Both the position numbers and the translations under genes were made by a program. The notes beneath the pieces were generated by a model. That model was not told the DNA's origin, did not search any database, and saw nothing but the letters and a program-made list of their open reading frames with translations. A stretch of DNA of 64,000 bases from Methylobacterium sp. AMS5 (GTDB lineage Bacteria; Pseudomonadota; Alphaproteobacteria; Rhizobiales; Beijerinckiaceae). Where the stretch lies: positions 2,299,501 through 2,363,500 of the forward strand of contig NZ_CP006992.1 in assembly GCF_001542815.1 (NCBI RefSeq), read 5' to 3'. Every line of letters starts with the position of its first letter. Position 1 is the stretch's first letter. This document shows, one piece after another, positions 36,526-44,964 of this stretch.

Positions 36526-38214
36526 TTAGGCCGCGCGCACGTTCGCGAGGAAGCGGCCGACTTCCGCCGAGAGATGGTCGGACTGGCGCGACAGCTCGGA
36601 GGAGGCGGCGAGCACTTCGGCGGCGGTCGCCCCCGCCTCCTCGGCGGCCTGCGCCACGCCCGTGATATTGTGCGTCACCTCGCCCGCACCCATCGCCGCC
36701 TGGGCGACGTTGCGCACGATCTCCTGCGTCGCCGCGCCCTGCTGCTCCACCGCCGCGGCGATCGAGGCCGCCACGGAGCTGATCTCCTCGATGCGCCCGG
36801 TGATGCTGCCGATGGCCGAGACCGCGTGGCCGGTGGTCTCCTGAATGCGGCCGATCTGGCTGGAGATTTCCTCGGTCGCCCGCGCGGTCTGGTTGGCGAG
36901 TTCCTTGACCTCGGCGGCGACCACCGCGAAGCCGCGGCCTGCGTCACCGGCGCGAGCCGCCTCGATGGTGGCGTTGAGGGCGAGCAGGTTGGTCTGCCCG
37001 GCGATCGTGGTGATCATGGTGACAACGTCGCCGATCTTGGAGACGGCTGCGCTGAGTGCCCGGACATGGGCCGCCGTCTGTGCCGCCTCTCCCACCGCCG
37101 CCTGGGCGAGCGTCGAGGAGCCGCTGACCTGCCGGCCGATCTCCTGCACCGAGGCGCCCAGTTCCTCGGCCGCCGCCGCCACGGTGTTGACGTTGGTCGC
37201 GGCCTCTTCCGCCGCCGCCGCCACGCTGACGGACTGGCCGGCGGTACGGGTCGCGGCACCGGTCATGCCGTGCGCCGAAGCCTGCAACTGGGATGCGGAG
37301 GAGGAGACGAGGCTGACGACGCCGCCGACCGCACCCTCGAACCGCTCGGCCATCTCGCGCATCGCCGCCTTGCGCTGCGCCTCCGCCTCGGCGCGGGCTG
37401 CGGCGCTCTCCTCCTCGAGATTGCGCATGCGGATCAGCCCCGCCTTGAAGATCTGAACCGCGTCGGCGATCGTCCCGATCTCGGTTCGCTGGCCCTGATG
37501 CGGGATCGTGACCGAAAGGTCGCCCGCGGCCAGCGCCTGCATCGGCCCGACCACGGAGGCGATGCCGCGGGTTACGCCGCGGGTCATCAGGACCGCGAGT
37601 AGGACCGAGAGGCCGAGCCCGAGGGCGAGGACGGCGAGGCCGATCGTCCGCACCTGCTGGAACACGGCCTCACCCGCCGCCATCGCGCGGGCGGCGCCCT
37701 CGTTGTTGAAGGCGACCAGCTTCTCCAGGGCATTCGACATCGCCCGGCGCGGCACAAGGCCCTTCGCCTCGTAATAGGAGAAGGCTTCCGCTTTCCGGCC
37801 CTGGCGCGAGAGATCCATGACGATCCGCCGTTCGGTCTCGAAGGCGGCGGCTTCCCGAGCATAGGTCTCGTAGAGCGCCCGCTCCTCGGCATTCGCGATG
37901 AGAGGTTCGTAGGCCGCCCGCTTGTCGTCGATCAGCTTGCCGAAACGCTCGAAATCCTTGTCCATGGGCGGGGTCATCTTCGGATCGGCTGCCTGAGTGT
38001 GGCGCAGCATCACGCCGTTCATCCGCGCCGCCGCCGTGTCGATCTCGCCGAGCAGGCGGACGCTGGGAAGCCAATTGCGCTCGATATCGAGCGCTTGGTC
38101 GCGCATCCTTTGCGTTCCGACGAGGCCTAGAACCCCTAAGCTGACGAGGAGGATCGTCAGCACAGTGAATGAAGCGATGAGCTTGCTGCGAATAGGAAGT
38201 GTTTGGAGCGACAC
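36526..38214 (-). CDS. Methyl-accepting chemotaxis protein
   Basis: 562 residues. The first helix ([21 protein letters not shown]) and the second ([20 protein letters not shown], about 190-212) flank a helical periplasmic sensor of 4HB_MCP type. A HAMP segment follows and then a long signalling coiled coil. The hairpin tip contains [20 protein letters not shown], the conserved chemoreceptor core that binds CheA/CheW. The ligand is unknown. GTG 38214 is chosen because GGAG lies about nine bases upstream; an earlier in-frame GTG at 38283 would add 23 residues. Confidence 0.9.
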   Translation of the reverse strand: MSLQTLPIRSKLIASFTVLTILLVSLGVLGLVGTQRMRDQALDIERNWLPSVRLLGEIDTAAARMNGVMLRHTQAADPKMTPPMDKDFERFGKLIDDKRAAYEPLIANAEERALYETYAREAAAFETERRIVMDLSRQGRKAEAFSYYEAKGLVPRRAMSNALEKLVAFNNEGAARAMAAGEAVFQQVRTIGLAVLALGLGLSVLLAVLMTRGVTRGIASVVGPMQALAAGDLSVTIPHQGQRTEIGTIADAVQIFKAGLIRMRNLEEESAAARAEAEAQRKAAMREMAERFEGAVGGVVSLVSSSASQLQASAHGMTGAATRTAGQSVSVAAAAEEAATNVNTVAAAAEELGASVQEIGRQVSGSSTLAQAAVGEAAQTAAHVRALSAAVSKIGDVVTMITTIAGQTNLLALNATIEAARAGDAGRGFAVVAAEVKELANQTARATEEISSQIGRIQETTGHAVSAIGSITGRIEEISSVAASIAAAVEQQGAATQEIVRNVAQAAMGAGEVTHNITGVAQAAEEAGATAAEVLAASSELSRQSDHLSAEVGRFLANVRAA

Positions 38215-38575
38215 GGAGGACTCCGCCAGGAGAGGCTCGCGCGAATTCGTTGAGCGAGCGGCGGGAGCTTGGCCCGGAAACACTTACCGGATCACCAACT
38301 GTTCATCAGATTTCGCGCCGTGCGGCGGGATTAAAATGGATGTACGCTTCATGAGAGACCGACAAGCGGCATATGATGATGTATCTGCAATCTGTGCGTG
38401 TCCGATGCGCTGAATAAGCAGGGCAGGCGTGTCCCAGCTGGTAGTCTGGTGTTCGCCGGGCTCGAATAGATATCACACCGGTCAATTCGGTAGACTGGCG
38501 CGGCTCCAACCCGTTCCATCCGGATGATCGATTTCGGATCGCCGCCATTCCGCTATCGGCGACTGCCACGCGGGT
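38215..38575. other. 360-bp gene-free interval upstream of the chemoreceptor
   Basis: It holds the chemoreceptor promoter region; AT-rich stretches lie near 38330-38400. No gene with recognisable content was found on either strand. Confidence 0.5.
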
Positions 38576-38648
38576 GATGCTTTAGGTCCTTGTTTTCGCA
38601 CCATCTTTTTTCCGAAAGTCGGAGGCCACCTTTCGGGGTGATGCTCTA
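38576..38648. repeat. Palindromic repeat (TAGAGCATC type), separated from its gene by the island
   Basis: Read on the minus strand it is TAGAGCATCACCCCGAAAGG, then GGCCTCCGACTTTCGG and AAAGATGGTGCG, the same family as 32920-32973. Its outer end is the left border of the mobile island. Before the insertion it would have continued from the stop codon of the deacetylase gene at 42285. Confidence 0.65.
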
Positions 38649-38800
38649 ACACTACTTTGGCATGCTTGCCTGAAGAGCCGTGATGGAACTTCGTGTAGGT
38701 TTAGACGGCATCGGAATTCGCTGGTTTGAGGCGCCTGAGATTGCAGAATGCTCAGACTGCTTTCCTGCTTGTCGCATACATTTAGGCGAGAATACCTTTC
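38649..38800. repeat. MITE-like sequence, left copy (right end lost)
   Basis: About 150 bases are roughly 85-90% identical (by eye) to 42120-42271 in the same orientation. The left terminal repeat CACTACTTTGGCA is present. The right end is missing: the copy stops at CTTTC where an IS5-type element is inserted at TA. Confidence 0.7.
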
Positions 38801-38802
38801 TA

Positions 38803-39661
38803 AAGCCTGTTATGCACTTGTCATAAGCTTTTCAGCTTGTCGGAGCATGAGGCAGACGAAGGCGACTATGTGCAGGCCAGCCAACGTGCTGGCGTAGCGC
38901 TCGTAATCTTTGACCAGCCGCCGACAGCGGGTGGCCCAGGCAAACGAGCGCTCCACCACCCATCGGCGCGGCAGCAGGACAAAGCCGCGCTTGGCCTCAG
39001 GCGCCTTCACCACTTCCAAGTCGATGCCGTGCGCGCTCGCGGCGGCGGCGGGCTTAGGCCCGGAATAGCCCTGGTCGACAAAGGCCAACTCGACGCTGTC
39101 GCCCGTCTCCGCCTGCACCTCGGCGGCCAGCCGGCCGACCTCGGCCCGGTCGTCGACATCGGCGGGCGTCACGTGCAGCGCCACGACATGGCCCGGCGTG
39201 TCAACGGCCAGATGCAGCTTCGCACCCCGCTTGCGCTTGGCCCCGTCATAGCCGGCCCGCTCGCCGCTCTCGGGCGAGGAGCGCAGCGTCCGGCTATCGA
39301 GGATCACCGCCGAGGGCTCCGGCTCCCGCTCCGCCGCCATCCGCAGCACCGCCCGCAGGTCGCCGGCCACGTCCGCGAAACTGTCGGCCGACAGCCAACG
39401 CTGCGTCTGCTGATACACGGCCGCCCAAGGCGGCAGATCGTGCGGCATGAACCGCCAGGGCGCCCCCGTCTTCACGATGTAGCGCAGCCCGTTAAACACC
39501 TCGCGCAACTCGTGGTCGCGCTGAGCCGAGTCCTCCCGCAGCAGCGCGAGGTAGGGCGCTACCAGTGCCCATTCTTCATCAGACACGTCGGACGGATAGG
39601 AGCGGCGATCAGAAGGCATGATCCAAAACGCCAATCCTGCCTATCAGTTCATAACACGCTC
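38803..39661 (-). mobile_element. IS5-type insertion sequence, copy 1 (859 bp)
   Basis: Terminal inverted repeats AAGCCTGTTATG and CATAACACGCTC bound a single transposase gene. TA is present just outside both ends (38801-38802 and 39662-39663), the 2-bp target duplication of IS5-family IS427-like elements. The transposition target was CTAG. Confidence 0.88.
38810..39619 (-). CDS. IS5-family transposase (copy 1)
   Basis: 269 residues, a DDE transposase of the IS5 type. The N-terminal DUF4096-like part (SYPSDVSDEEWALVAPYLAL) is followed by the catalytic aspartates in VILDSRTLRSS and VDQGYSG and the glutamate in PRRWVVERSFAWA. The reading frame is complete. It is nearly identical to the copy at 40598, differing in one residue near the C-terminus (GLHIVAF versus GLHMVAF). 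Confidence 0.92.
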   Translation of the reverse strand: MPSDRRSYPSDVSDEEWALVAPYLALLREDSAQRDHELREVFNGLRYIVKTGAPWRFMPHDLPPWAAVYQQTQRWLSADSFADVAGDLRAVLRMAAEREPEPSAVILDSRTLRSSPESGERAGYDGAKRKRGAKLHLAVDTPGHVVALHVTPADVDDRAEVGRLAAEVQAETGDSVELAFVDQGYSGPKPAAAASAHGIDLEVVKAPEAKRGFVLLPRRWVVERSFAWATRCRRLVKDYERYASTLAGLHIVAFVCLMLRQAEKLMTSA

Positions 39662-39706
39662 TAGCTGCAGAATGAGGGCAGGCCAGGGCCAAGGTCAAAG
39701 TCGAGC

Positions 39707-40553
39707 TCAGGCACTGGGTGAAGGATCGAGCCTACGGACGGATGACCACCACCCAAGGACTGCGGCAAAAAACAATGTCACGACCCCGCAGAAGGCGAAG
39801 ACCCCACTAACACCAATGAGGGCAGTGAAGGCGGAACCAGCCAAAGGCGCGGTGACAAGGAGCAGTAGTTGGACAGAGCGGATCGTCGAACTCACAGTCC
39901 CAATCTGGGCTCGCGGTGTCTCCGACTGAAGGATCACGGCAAAATTCATTGCGGCAAGCGCATAACAAAGTCCATTTACAGCCCAAAGAATTGCAAAAAC
40001 TGGAAGCGGGATTCGGTACTCAATTATGCCAAGCAGGCCAGGGATAAAAACGCTTCCACCAAAACCTGACAATGACAGGGAAGTTAAGGCAATTCCCCAT
40101 TTACGTTTGAATAAGCGTTTGAACAAAATAGCGCCGACGAGTGCTCCTACTGCGGTCGCGCTTACGACGATGCCAAAAGCACTTGCGTTCAGTCCCTGAT
40201 CCTTGAGAATGATCGTCAACATAGGATCGTAGAGACCGAGGACAAAAGATTGAAGCAGCGATGCACAAAGACCAACGCGAAAATATACGTCTCCGAAAGC
40301 TAACGTCTTGAGCGTCGTGAAGCTCTCCCGGACCGTCGATAATGGGCCATCCGAGGGGGGAGAAATCGCGTATCTAATCTTCAGGATGGCGATGGCAGCA
40401 AGTCCCATAGCGGCGATAACAAACGATATCGCAAAGCCAAAATTAGGAGCCCACCATACCGAGAGCACGGAGACTGCAAGGGGGGGGCGAGGATCTTCAC
40501 TCCCTGATCGACAGCCGTCATGAGCCCAGCGTTACTAATGATTTGCTCTTGGC
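39707..40553 (-). pseudogene. MFS exporter, C-terminal part (interrupted, frameshifted)
   Basis: It encodes the second half of an MFS drug/siderophore-exporter-like protein. Helices include FGFAISFVIAAMGLAAIAIL and ASAFGIVVSATAVGALVGAI. The frame is continuous to 40468. Upstream of that, the sequence SQEQIISNAGLMTAVDQGVK is in another frame, separated by an 8-base C-run (40480-40487, seen as G on plus). A run of 6 or 9 would restore the frame. Joined to the part at 41417-41802 it would make about 411 residues, a normal MFS length. Confidence 0.82.
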
Positions 40554-40555
40554 TA

Positions 40556-41414
40556 GAGCGTGTTATGAACTGATAGGCAGGATTGGCGTTGTGGATCATG
40601 CCTTCTGATCGCCGCTCCTATCCGTCCGACGTGTCTGATGAAGAATGGGCACTGGTAGCGCCCTACCTCGCGCTGCTGCGGGAGGACTCAGCTCAGCGCG
40701 ACCACGAGTTGCGCGAGGTGTTTAACGGGCTGCGCTACATCGTGAAGACGGGGGCGCCCTGGCGGTTCATGCCGCACGATCTGCCGCCTTGGGCGGCCGT
40801 GTATCAGCAGACGCAGCGTTGGCTGTCGGCCGACAGTTTCGCGGACGTGGCCGGCGACCTGCGGGCGGTGCTGCGGATGGCGGCGGAGCGGGAGCCGGAG
40901 CCCTCGGCGGTGATCCTCGATAGCCGGACGCTGCGCTCCTCGCCCGAGAGCGGCGAGCGGGCCGGCTATGACGGGGCCAAGCGCAAGCGGGGTGCGAAGC
41001 TGCATCTGGCCGTTGACACGCCGGGCCATGTCGTGGCGCTGCACGTGACGCCCGCCGATGTCGACGACCGGGCCGAGGTCGGCCGGCTGGCCGCCGAGGT
41101 GCAGGCGGAGACGGGCGACAGCGTCGAGTTGGCCTTTGTCGACCAGGGCTATTCCGGGCCTAAGCCCGCCGCCGCCGCGAGCGCGCACGGCATCGACTTG
41201 GAAGTGGTGAAGGCGCCTGAGGCCAAGCGCGGCTTTGTCCTGCTGCCGCGCCGATGGGTGGTGGAGCGCTCGTTTGCCTGGGCCACCCGCTGTCGGCGGC
41301 TGGTCAAAGATTACGAGCGCTACGCCAGCACGTTGGCTGGCCTGCACATGGTCGCCTTCGTCTGCCTCATGCTCCGACAAGCTGAAAAGCTTATGACAAG
41401 TGCATAACAGGCTC
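40556..41414 (+). mobile_element. IS5-type insertion sequence, copy 2 (859 bp), inside the MFS gene
   Basis: It has the same length and ends as copy 1: GAGCGTGTTATG and CATAACAGGCTC, with TA outside each (40554-40555 and 41415-41416). Removing it together with one TA rejoins LLIKGML with SQEQIISNAGLM in frame, so the element interrupted the MFS gene precisely here. It is inverted relative to copy 1. Confidence 0.93.
40598..41407 (+). CDS. IS5-family transposase (copy 2)
   Basis: 269 residues, essentially the same protein as at 38810-39619 in the opposite direction: same DDE residues, same DUF4096-like start, complete frame. Near identity of the two copies points to a recent transposition within this island. 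Confidence 0.92.
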   Translation: MPSDRRSYPSDVSDEEWALVAPYLALLREDSAQRDHELREVFNGLRYIVKTGAPWRFMPHDLPPWAAVYQQTQRWLSADSFADVAGDLRAVLRMAAEREPEPSAVILDSRTLRSSPESGERAGYDGAKRKRGAKLHLAVDTPGHVVALHVTPADVDDRAEVGRLAAEVQAETGDSVELAFVDQGYSGPKPAAAASAHGIDLEVVKAPEAKRGFVLLPRRWVVERSFAWATRCRRLVKDYERYASTLAGLHMVAFVCLMLRQAEKLMTSA

Positions 41415-41416
41415 TA

Positions 41417-41802
41417 AGCATACCCTTGATCAGCAGCTGCTCAGCTGGCATCGCACCAAGGTTTCCGATCCCCTTAAGGAAAACGCCAATGATGAACAGT
41501 TCGATCGATGGTGCTGCGAAGAGAAGGGCTGACGTTAGTCCTCGCAGACCATAGCTGAGCGTCAGGATCCTGTATGGTCCCCAGCGATCCGCGAGCCGAC
41601 CAATCGCTGGACCGAGGACGAGGCCAGGTAAGCCGTATACGGTAGACGCTATGCCGATCTGAAAAGGGCTTGAATGCCAATAGAATGTGATGTTTGAGAA
41701 GATACTCGTGAAATCGAGCCAAAGGACAACTGCGCTGACTAAGCGCAGCAGTAGTAGTAGATAATACCCGTTCACGTCTACAAGGCGCTCAGATCTTTTC
41801 AT
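41417..41802 (-). pseudogene. MFS exporter, N-terminal part
   Basis: It encodes about 128 residues from MKRSERLVDVNGYYLLLLLR to LGAMPAEQLLIKGML, with four membrane helices and the RLADRWGPYRILTLSYG loop typical of MFS helix 2-3. The remainder is cut by IS copy 2. The start is a clear ATG at 41802, 46 bp after the carbamoyltransferase fragment, which suggests they were one operon. Confidence 0.82.
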
Positions 41803-41848
41803 TTCGATCCAACTATGCGACCAGAATCGCCGAGTAACAGTATTAATT

Positions 41849-42119
41849 CTATATCAAATCGATCCAGCGACTGAGGTAATGCATATTCAGCAATATCTGG
41901 CGTGCGATTGTGAATCCGCGGCCGTGGTTTTCCAAATAATATTTGTAAATAATACCATGCCATGTAGCTTGCTTGTATGGCTTTATTATTTCATAAATAA
42001 GAGTATTCTGCTTGTAATTAATGGTTTGTATTCTTGAGGAGCCATCGACATGCGGGGCTGCCGCGAATTTTTTATTGCGTACCTTTGAAAAAATAACATA
42101 TGGGGACTTGGCCGTTCTC
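41849..42119 (-). pseudogene. Carbamoyltransferase (NodU/CmcH family), C-terminal remnant
   Basis: About 90 residues remain. The segment SPYVIFSKVRNKKFAAAPHV then DGSSRIQTIN agrees with the SPYM...HVDGSARxQTV signature of the C-terminal part of NodU/CmcH carbamoyltransferases; the end TIARQILLNMHYLSRWIDLI fits the following helix. The 5' part is missing where the right MITE-like sequence begins. This family carbamoylates nod factors, cephamycin and tobramycin-type products. The assignment rests on this short pattern match. Confidence 0.5.
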
Positions 42120-42285
42120 GCACTACTTTGGCATTCTTGCCTGAACAGCCATGATGGAATTTCGTGTAGATTTAAGCGGCGTCGGAGTGCTCTGGTCTGA
42201 AGCGCCTGAGATTGCAGAATGCTTGGACTATTTTCCTGCTTGTCGCGTACATTTAGGTCAGAATACCCTTTTGCCAAAGTAGTGC
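42120..42285. repeat. MITE-like sequence, right copy (complete, 166 bp)
   Basis: The terminal inverted repeats GCACTACTTTGGCA and TGCCAAAGTAGTGC are perfect over 14 bases. No coding capacity. TA follows on the right but not on the left, where the carbamoyltransferase fragment is cut. Confidence 0.75.
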
Positions 42286-43514
42286 TAAGGCGTCGCGCTC
42301 GACAGCTTGGAGACGCCGCCGGGGCGGCGCAGGATCGCGCTCACCGGCACGAGACGGATGCCGCGTGCCTCCAGATCGCGCGACCAGCGCGACAGGCGCT
42401 CGATCGTCAGCGGCGAGGCGCTGGAAGAGGCCAGCACGAGACCCTTCTGCCGGGCGAGGGTCTCCAGGCGGGCGAGTTCCGCGTCGATGGCATCGGGCCG
42501 TGCGACGGCGTCGATCACGATCTCGGCCCGCGCGGTCGGCAGCTTGGTCTTCGCCGCGACGGTCGCGACCTGGGTGCCGGGCGCCGCGCCGTCATCGACG
42601 AAGCCGAGCCCGCGGGCGGACAGGTCCTTCAGCACCGGTTCCAGGGCCCCGGCCTCGCTCATCAGCTTGGCGCCCATGAAGTTCACGGCCCCGACGAAGC
42701 CCGGAAACCGGCTCATCGCCCAGGCGGCCCGGTCGAGGTTCTCGCTGGGGCGGGCCGAGGCCAGGAGCGTCTGCGGACCGGGATCGCTGTCGGGATAGTC
42801 GAACGGCTCCATCGGCAGTTGGAGCAGGATCTCGTGGCCGGCCTCGCGGGCGCGGGTTGCCGTCTTTTCGAGGTCGGTGCCATAGGGCGAGAGCGCAAGG
42901 CTCACCGCAGCGGGAAGCCGGGCGATGGCGCCGAGGGTGGCGTTTTCGCCGATGCCGAGACCGGAGACGAGGACGGCGATGCGCGGCCCGGTGCCGTGCT
43001 CGTCCGGGCGGGCATAGACGTCGAGTGGCCGCAGCCGCCCTTCGCCGATCCGGGGCAGGGGGCCGTGGCGCCCGCGCTCGGTCAGGCGTGCATCGGGGGC
43101 CGGCGCGAGCTTCACCTGGGCGGCGTTCGGGACGCGGATGATGACCGGCGCATCGGGGGCCGTCGATCCGTCGGGGCGGAACACGCTGACGCCGGACGCC
43201 TGCTCGACCTCGCTGGCGGACTGGGCCGGTCCTTTCGAAGGAGGCGGTGCGGCGTCTGCGATGCGGGGGACGGAGGCGGAGGCCTCGCGGATCTCGATGA
43301 ACGCCTGCGCCCGAGGTTCGCCGCCGCGGGGATCGCCGGTGAGGGCGATGCCGCCGGCGAGCAGGGCCACGACCAGCGCGCCGACGCCCGCCGCCGCACC
43401 TGCGGACGGGCGCAGGGAAAAGCGCGGACGCGCCGCCTTGTCCGCGACTCCGAGAGGTTTCGTCAGGATGTCGTCGGCCGCGTCGCTCACCCGCCGTCCT
43501 GCCTGTTGGCCCAT
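42285..43514 (-). CDS. Divergent polysaccharide deacetylase family protein
   Basis: 409 residues. A cytosolic N-terminus and one membrane helix (GVGALVVALLAGGIALTG, about 45-62) lead to a proline-rich stretch and then the divergent polysaccharide deacetylase domain (about 175-400): RIAVLVSGLGIGENATLGAI, LLQLPMEPFDYPDSDPGPQT and a GLGFVDDGAAPGT core. These proteins are often downstream of envC/ctpA, as here, and are tied to cell-wall turnover. The stop codon TAG borders the mobile island. Confidence 0.9.
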   Translation of the reverse strand: MGQQAGRRVSDAADDILTKPLGVADKAARPRFSLRPSAGAAAGVGALVVALLAGGIALTGDPRGGEPRAQAFIEIREASASVPRIADAAPPPSKGPAQSASEVEQASGVSVFRPDGSTAPDAPVIIRVPNAAQVKLAPAPDARLTERGRHGPLPRIGEGRLRPLDVYARPDEHGTGPRIAVLVSGLGIGENATLGAIARLPAAVSLALSPYGTDLEKTATRAREAGHEILLQLPMEPFDYPDSDPGPQTLLASARPSENLDRAAWAMSRFPGFVGAVNFMGAKLMSEAGALEPVLKDLSARGLGFVDDGAAPGTQVATVAAKTKLPTARAEIVIDAVARPDAIDAELARLETLARQKGLVLASSSASPLTIERLSRWSRDLEARGIRLVPVSAILRRPGGVSKLSSATP

Positions 43515-43548
43515 GCTCGGACGACCGGGCGCGGCCTTGAACGAGAAA

Positions 43549-43593
43549 CGGCCCGCAATCCCGGTCTGAACCGGTATTGCGGGCCGCCATGGT
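43549..43593 (-). terminator. Hairpin after ctpA
   Basis: CGGCCCGCAAT and ATTGCGGGCCG arms with an inner CCGGT/ACCGG stem form a strong hairpin between ctpA and the deacetylase gene. On the minus strand GTTTCTCGTTC follows. It probably reduces read-through but may not stop it entirely. Confidence 0.65.
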
Positions 43594-43641
43594 TAATCTT
43601 TCCCTAACACCGCAGCGGATGCCCGCGGCGGCCCGGCACAA

Positions 43642-44964
43642 TCAGTTCTGCGTGGCCGGCTTCGTCACGTTGGCCGCACCCTTCTGGATGCCGTGCAGGA
43701 AATCGACCGCGGCGATGAGCTGCTTGTCCTTGGCCGGATCCGGCGGGATGTAGGCCGAGGAACCACCGCGCTCCTCGGTATCCTTCTGCTTGAGGTGGCC
43801 CTTCAAGCCGGCCTCGCCCTTGGTCTCGTCCTTGCCCTTCAGATCGTCGGGCACCTCCTGCAGCACCTCCTGATCCGGCTCGATGCCCTTCGCCTGGATC
43901 GAGCGGCCGGACGGCGTGTAGTAGCGCGCGGTGGTGAGGCGCAGAGCGCCCTGGCCGCCGAGCGGGATGATCGACTGCACCGAGCCCTTGCCGAAGGAGC
44001 GCGTGCCCATGATGGTCGCGCGCTTGTGATCCTGCAGGGCGCCGGCCACGATCTCGGAAGCCGAGGCCGCGCCGCCGTTCACCAGCACCACGATCGGCTT
44101 GCCCTTGGCGAGGTCGCCGGCCTTGGCGGAGAAGCGCTGCGTCTCGTCCGGGTTGCGGCCGCGGGTCGAGACGATCTCGCCGCGGTCGAGGAAGGCGTCG
44201 GAGACCATCACCGCCTGATCGAGCAGGCCGCCGGGGTTGTTGCGCAGGTCGAGCACGTAGCCCTTCAGCTTGTCGCCGCCGATCTCGCTCTGGAGCTTGT
44301 CGATCGCCGTCTTGAGGCCGTCGTAGGTCTGCTCGTTGAACTGGGTCAGGCGGACATAGCCGACATCGCCGCTCTCGACCTTCGAGCGCACCGGGCGGAT
44401 CTTGATCACGTCGCGCGTCAGCGAGACGTCGAGCGGCTCCTTGGCCTCCTTGCGGGAGATCTTCAGCTTCACCGTGGAGTTCACGGGGCCGCGCATCTTG
44501 TCGACGGCCTGGTTCAGGGTCAGGCCCTGGACCTGATCCTCGTCGATCTGGGTGATGATGTCGTTGGCGAGCAGGCCGGCCTTGGAGGCGGGCGTGTCGT
44601 CGATCGGCGAGACGACCTTGATCAGGCCGTCCTCCATGGTGACCTCGATGCCGAGGCCACCGAACTCGCCCTTCGTCGTCGTCTGCATGTCGCGGAAGGC
44701 TTTCGCGTCCATGTAGCTCGAATGCGGATCGAGCGATGTCAGCATGCCGTTGACGGCCGACTCGATCAGCTTCGATTCCTCGGGCTTCTCGACGTAGTCG
44801 GTCCGCACCTTCTCGAACACGTCGCCGAACAGGCTCAGTTGCCGGTAGGTTTCCGCCGAGGCCGCGATGGCGCTCGTACCGGACAGGAGCTGGGTCTGGG
44901 TCGACAGGGCCGAGGCGCCAATGCCGAGGGCCGCGCCGAGTAACACGAGGGACACTTTGCGCAT
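43642..44964 (-). CDS. ctpA: Carboxy-terminal processing protease (S41 family)
   Basis: 440 residues, periplasmic. The signal sequence is at about 1-22. A PDZ domain lies at 95-180 (GGLGIEVTMEDGLIKVVSP). The protease core has the catalytic serine in the ASASEI motif (about 301) and lysine 326 in FGKGSVQ. CtpA proteases trim or degrade periplasmic and cell-wall enzymes. Its ATG overlaps the last base of the envC stop codon, so the two are coupled. The ~70-residue tail after the core is alphaproteobacterium-specific and partly disordered. Confidence 0.95.
   Translation of the reverse strand: MRKVSLVLLGAALGIGASALSTQTQLLSGTSAIAASAETYRQLSLFGDVFEKVRTDYVEKPEESKLIESAVNGMLTSLDPHSSYMDAKAFRDMQTTTKGEFGGLGIEVTMEDGLIKVVSPIDDTPASKAGLLANDIITQIDEDQVQGLTLNQAVDKMRGPVNSTVKLKISRKEAKEPLDVSLTRDVIKIRPVRSKVESGDVGYVRLTQFNEQTYDGLKTAIDKLQSEIGGDKLKGYVLDLRNNPGGLLDQAVMVSDAFLDRGEIVSTRGRNPDETQRFSAKAGDLAKGKPIVVLVNGGAASASEIVAGALQDHKRATIMGTRSFGKGSVQSIIPLGGQGALRLTTARYYTPSGRSIQAKGIEPDQEVLQEVPDDLKGKDETKGEAGLKGHLKQKDTEERGGSSAYIPPDPAKDKQLIAAVDFLHGIQKGAANVTKPATQN

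Larger units (their letters stand above)
38649..42285. mobile_element. 3.6-kb low-GC composite island bounded by MITE-like repeats
   Basis: The outer ends are (A)CACTACTTTGGCATG on the left and TGCCAAAGTAGTGC on the right, inverted relative to each other. TA stands immediately outside each (38647-38648 and 42286-42287). Inside are a truncated MITE-like copy, two inverted IS5-type elements, a broken MFS gene and a carbamoyltransferase remnant. GC content is visibly lower than the flanks. Confidence 0.65.

Noticed and set aside
38306..38569. 87-residue open frame upstream of the chemoreceptor (minus strand)
   Set aside because: No start-site support and no recognisable content.
42120..42277. 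Extension of the carbamoyltransferase remnant into the MITE-like sequence
   Set aside because: The frame stays open there by chance; the protein pattern stops at the element border.
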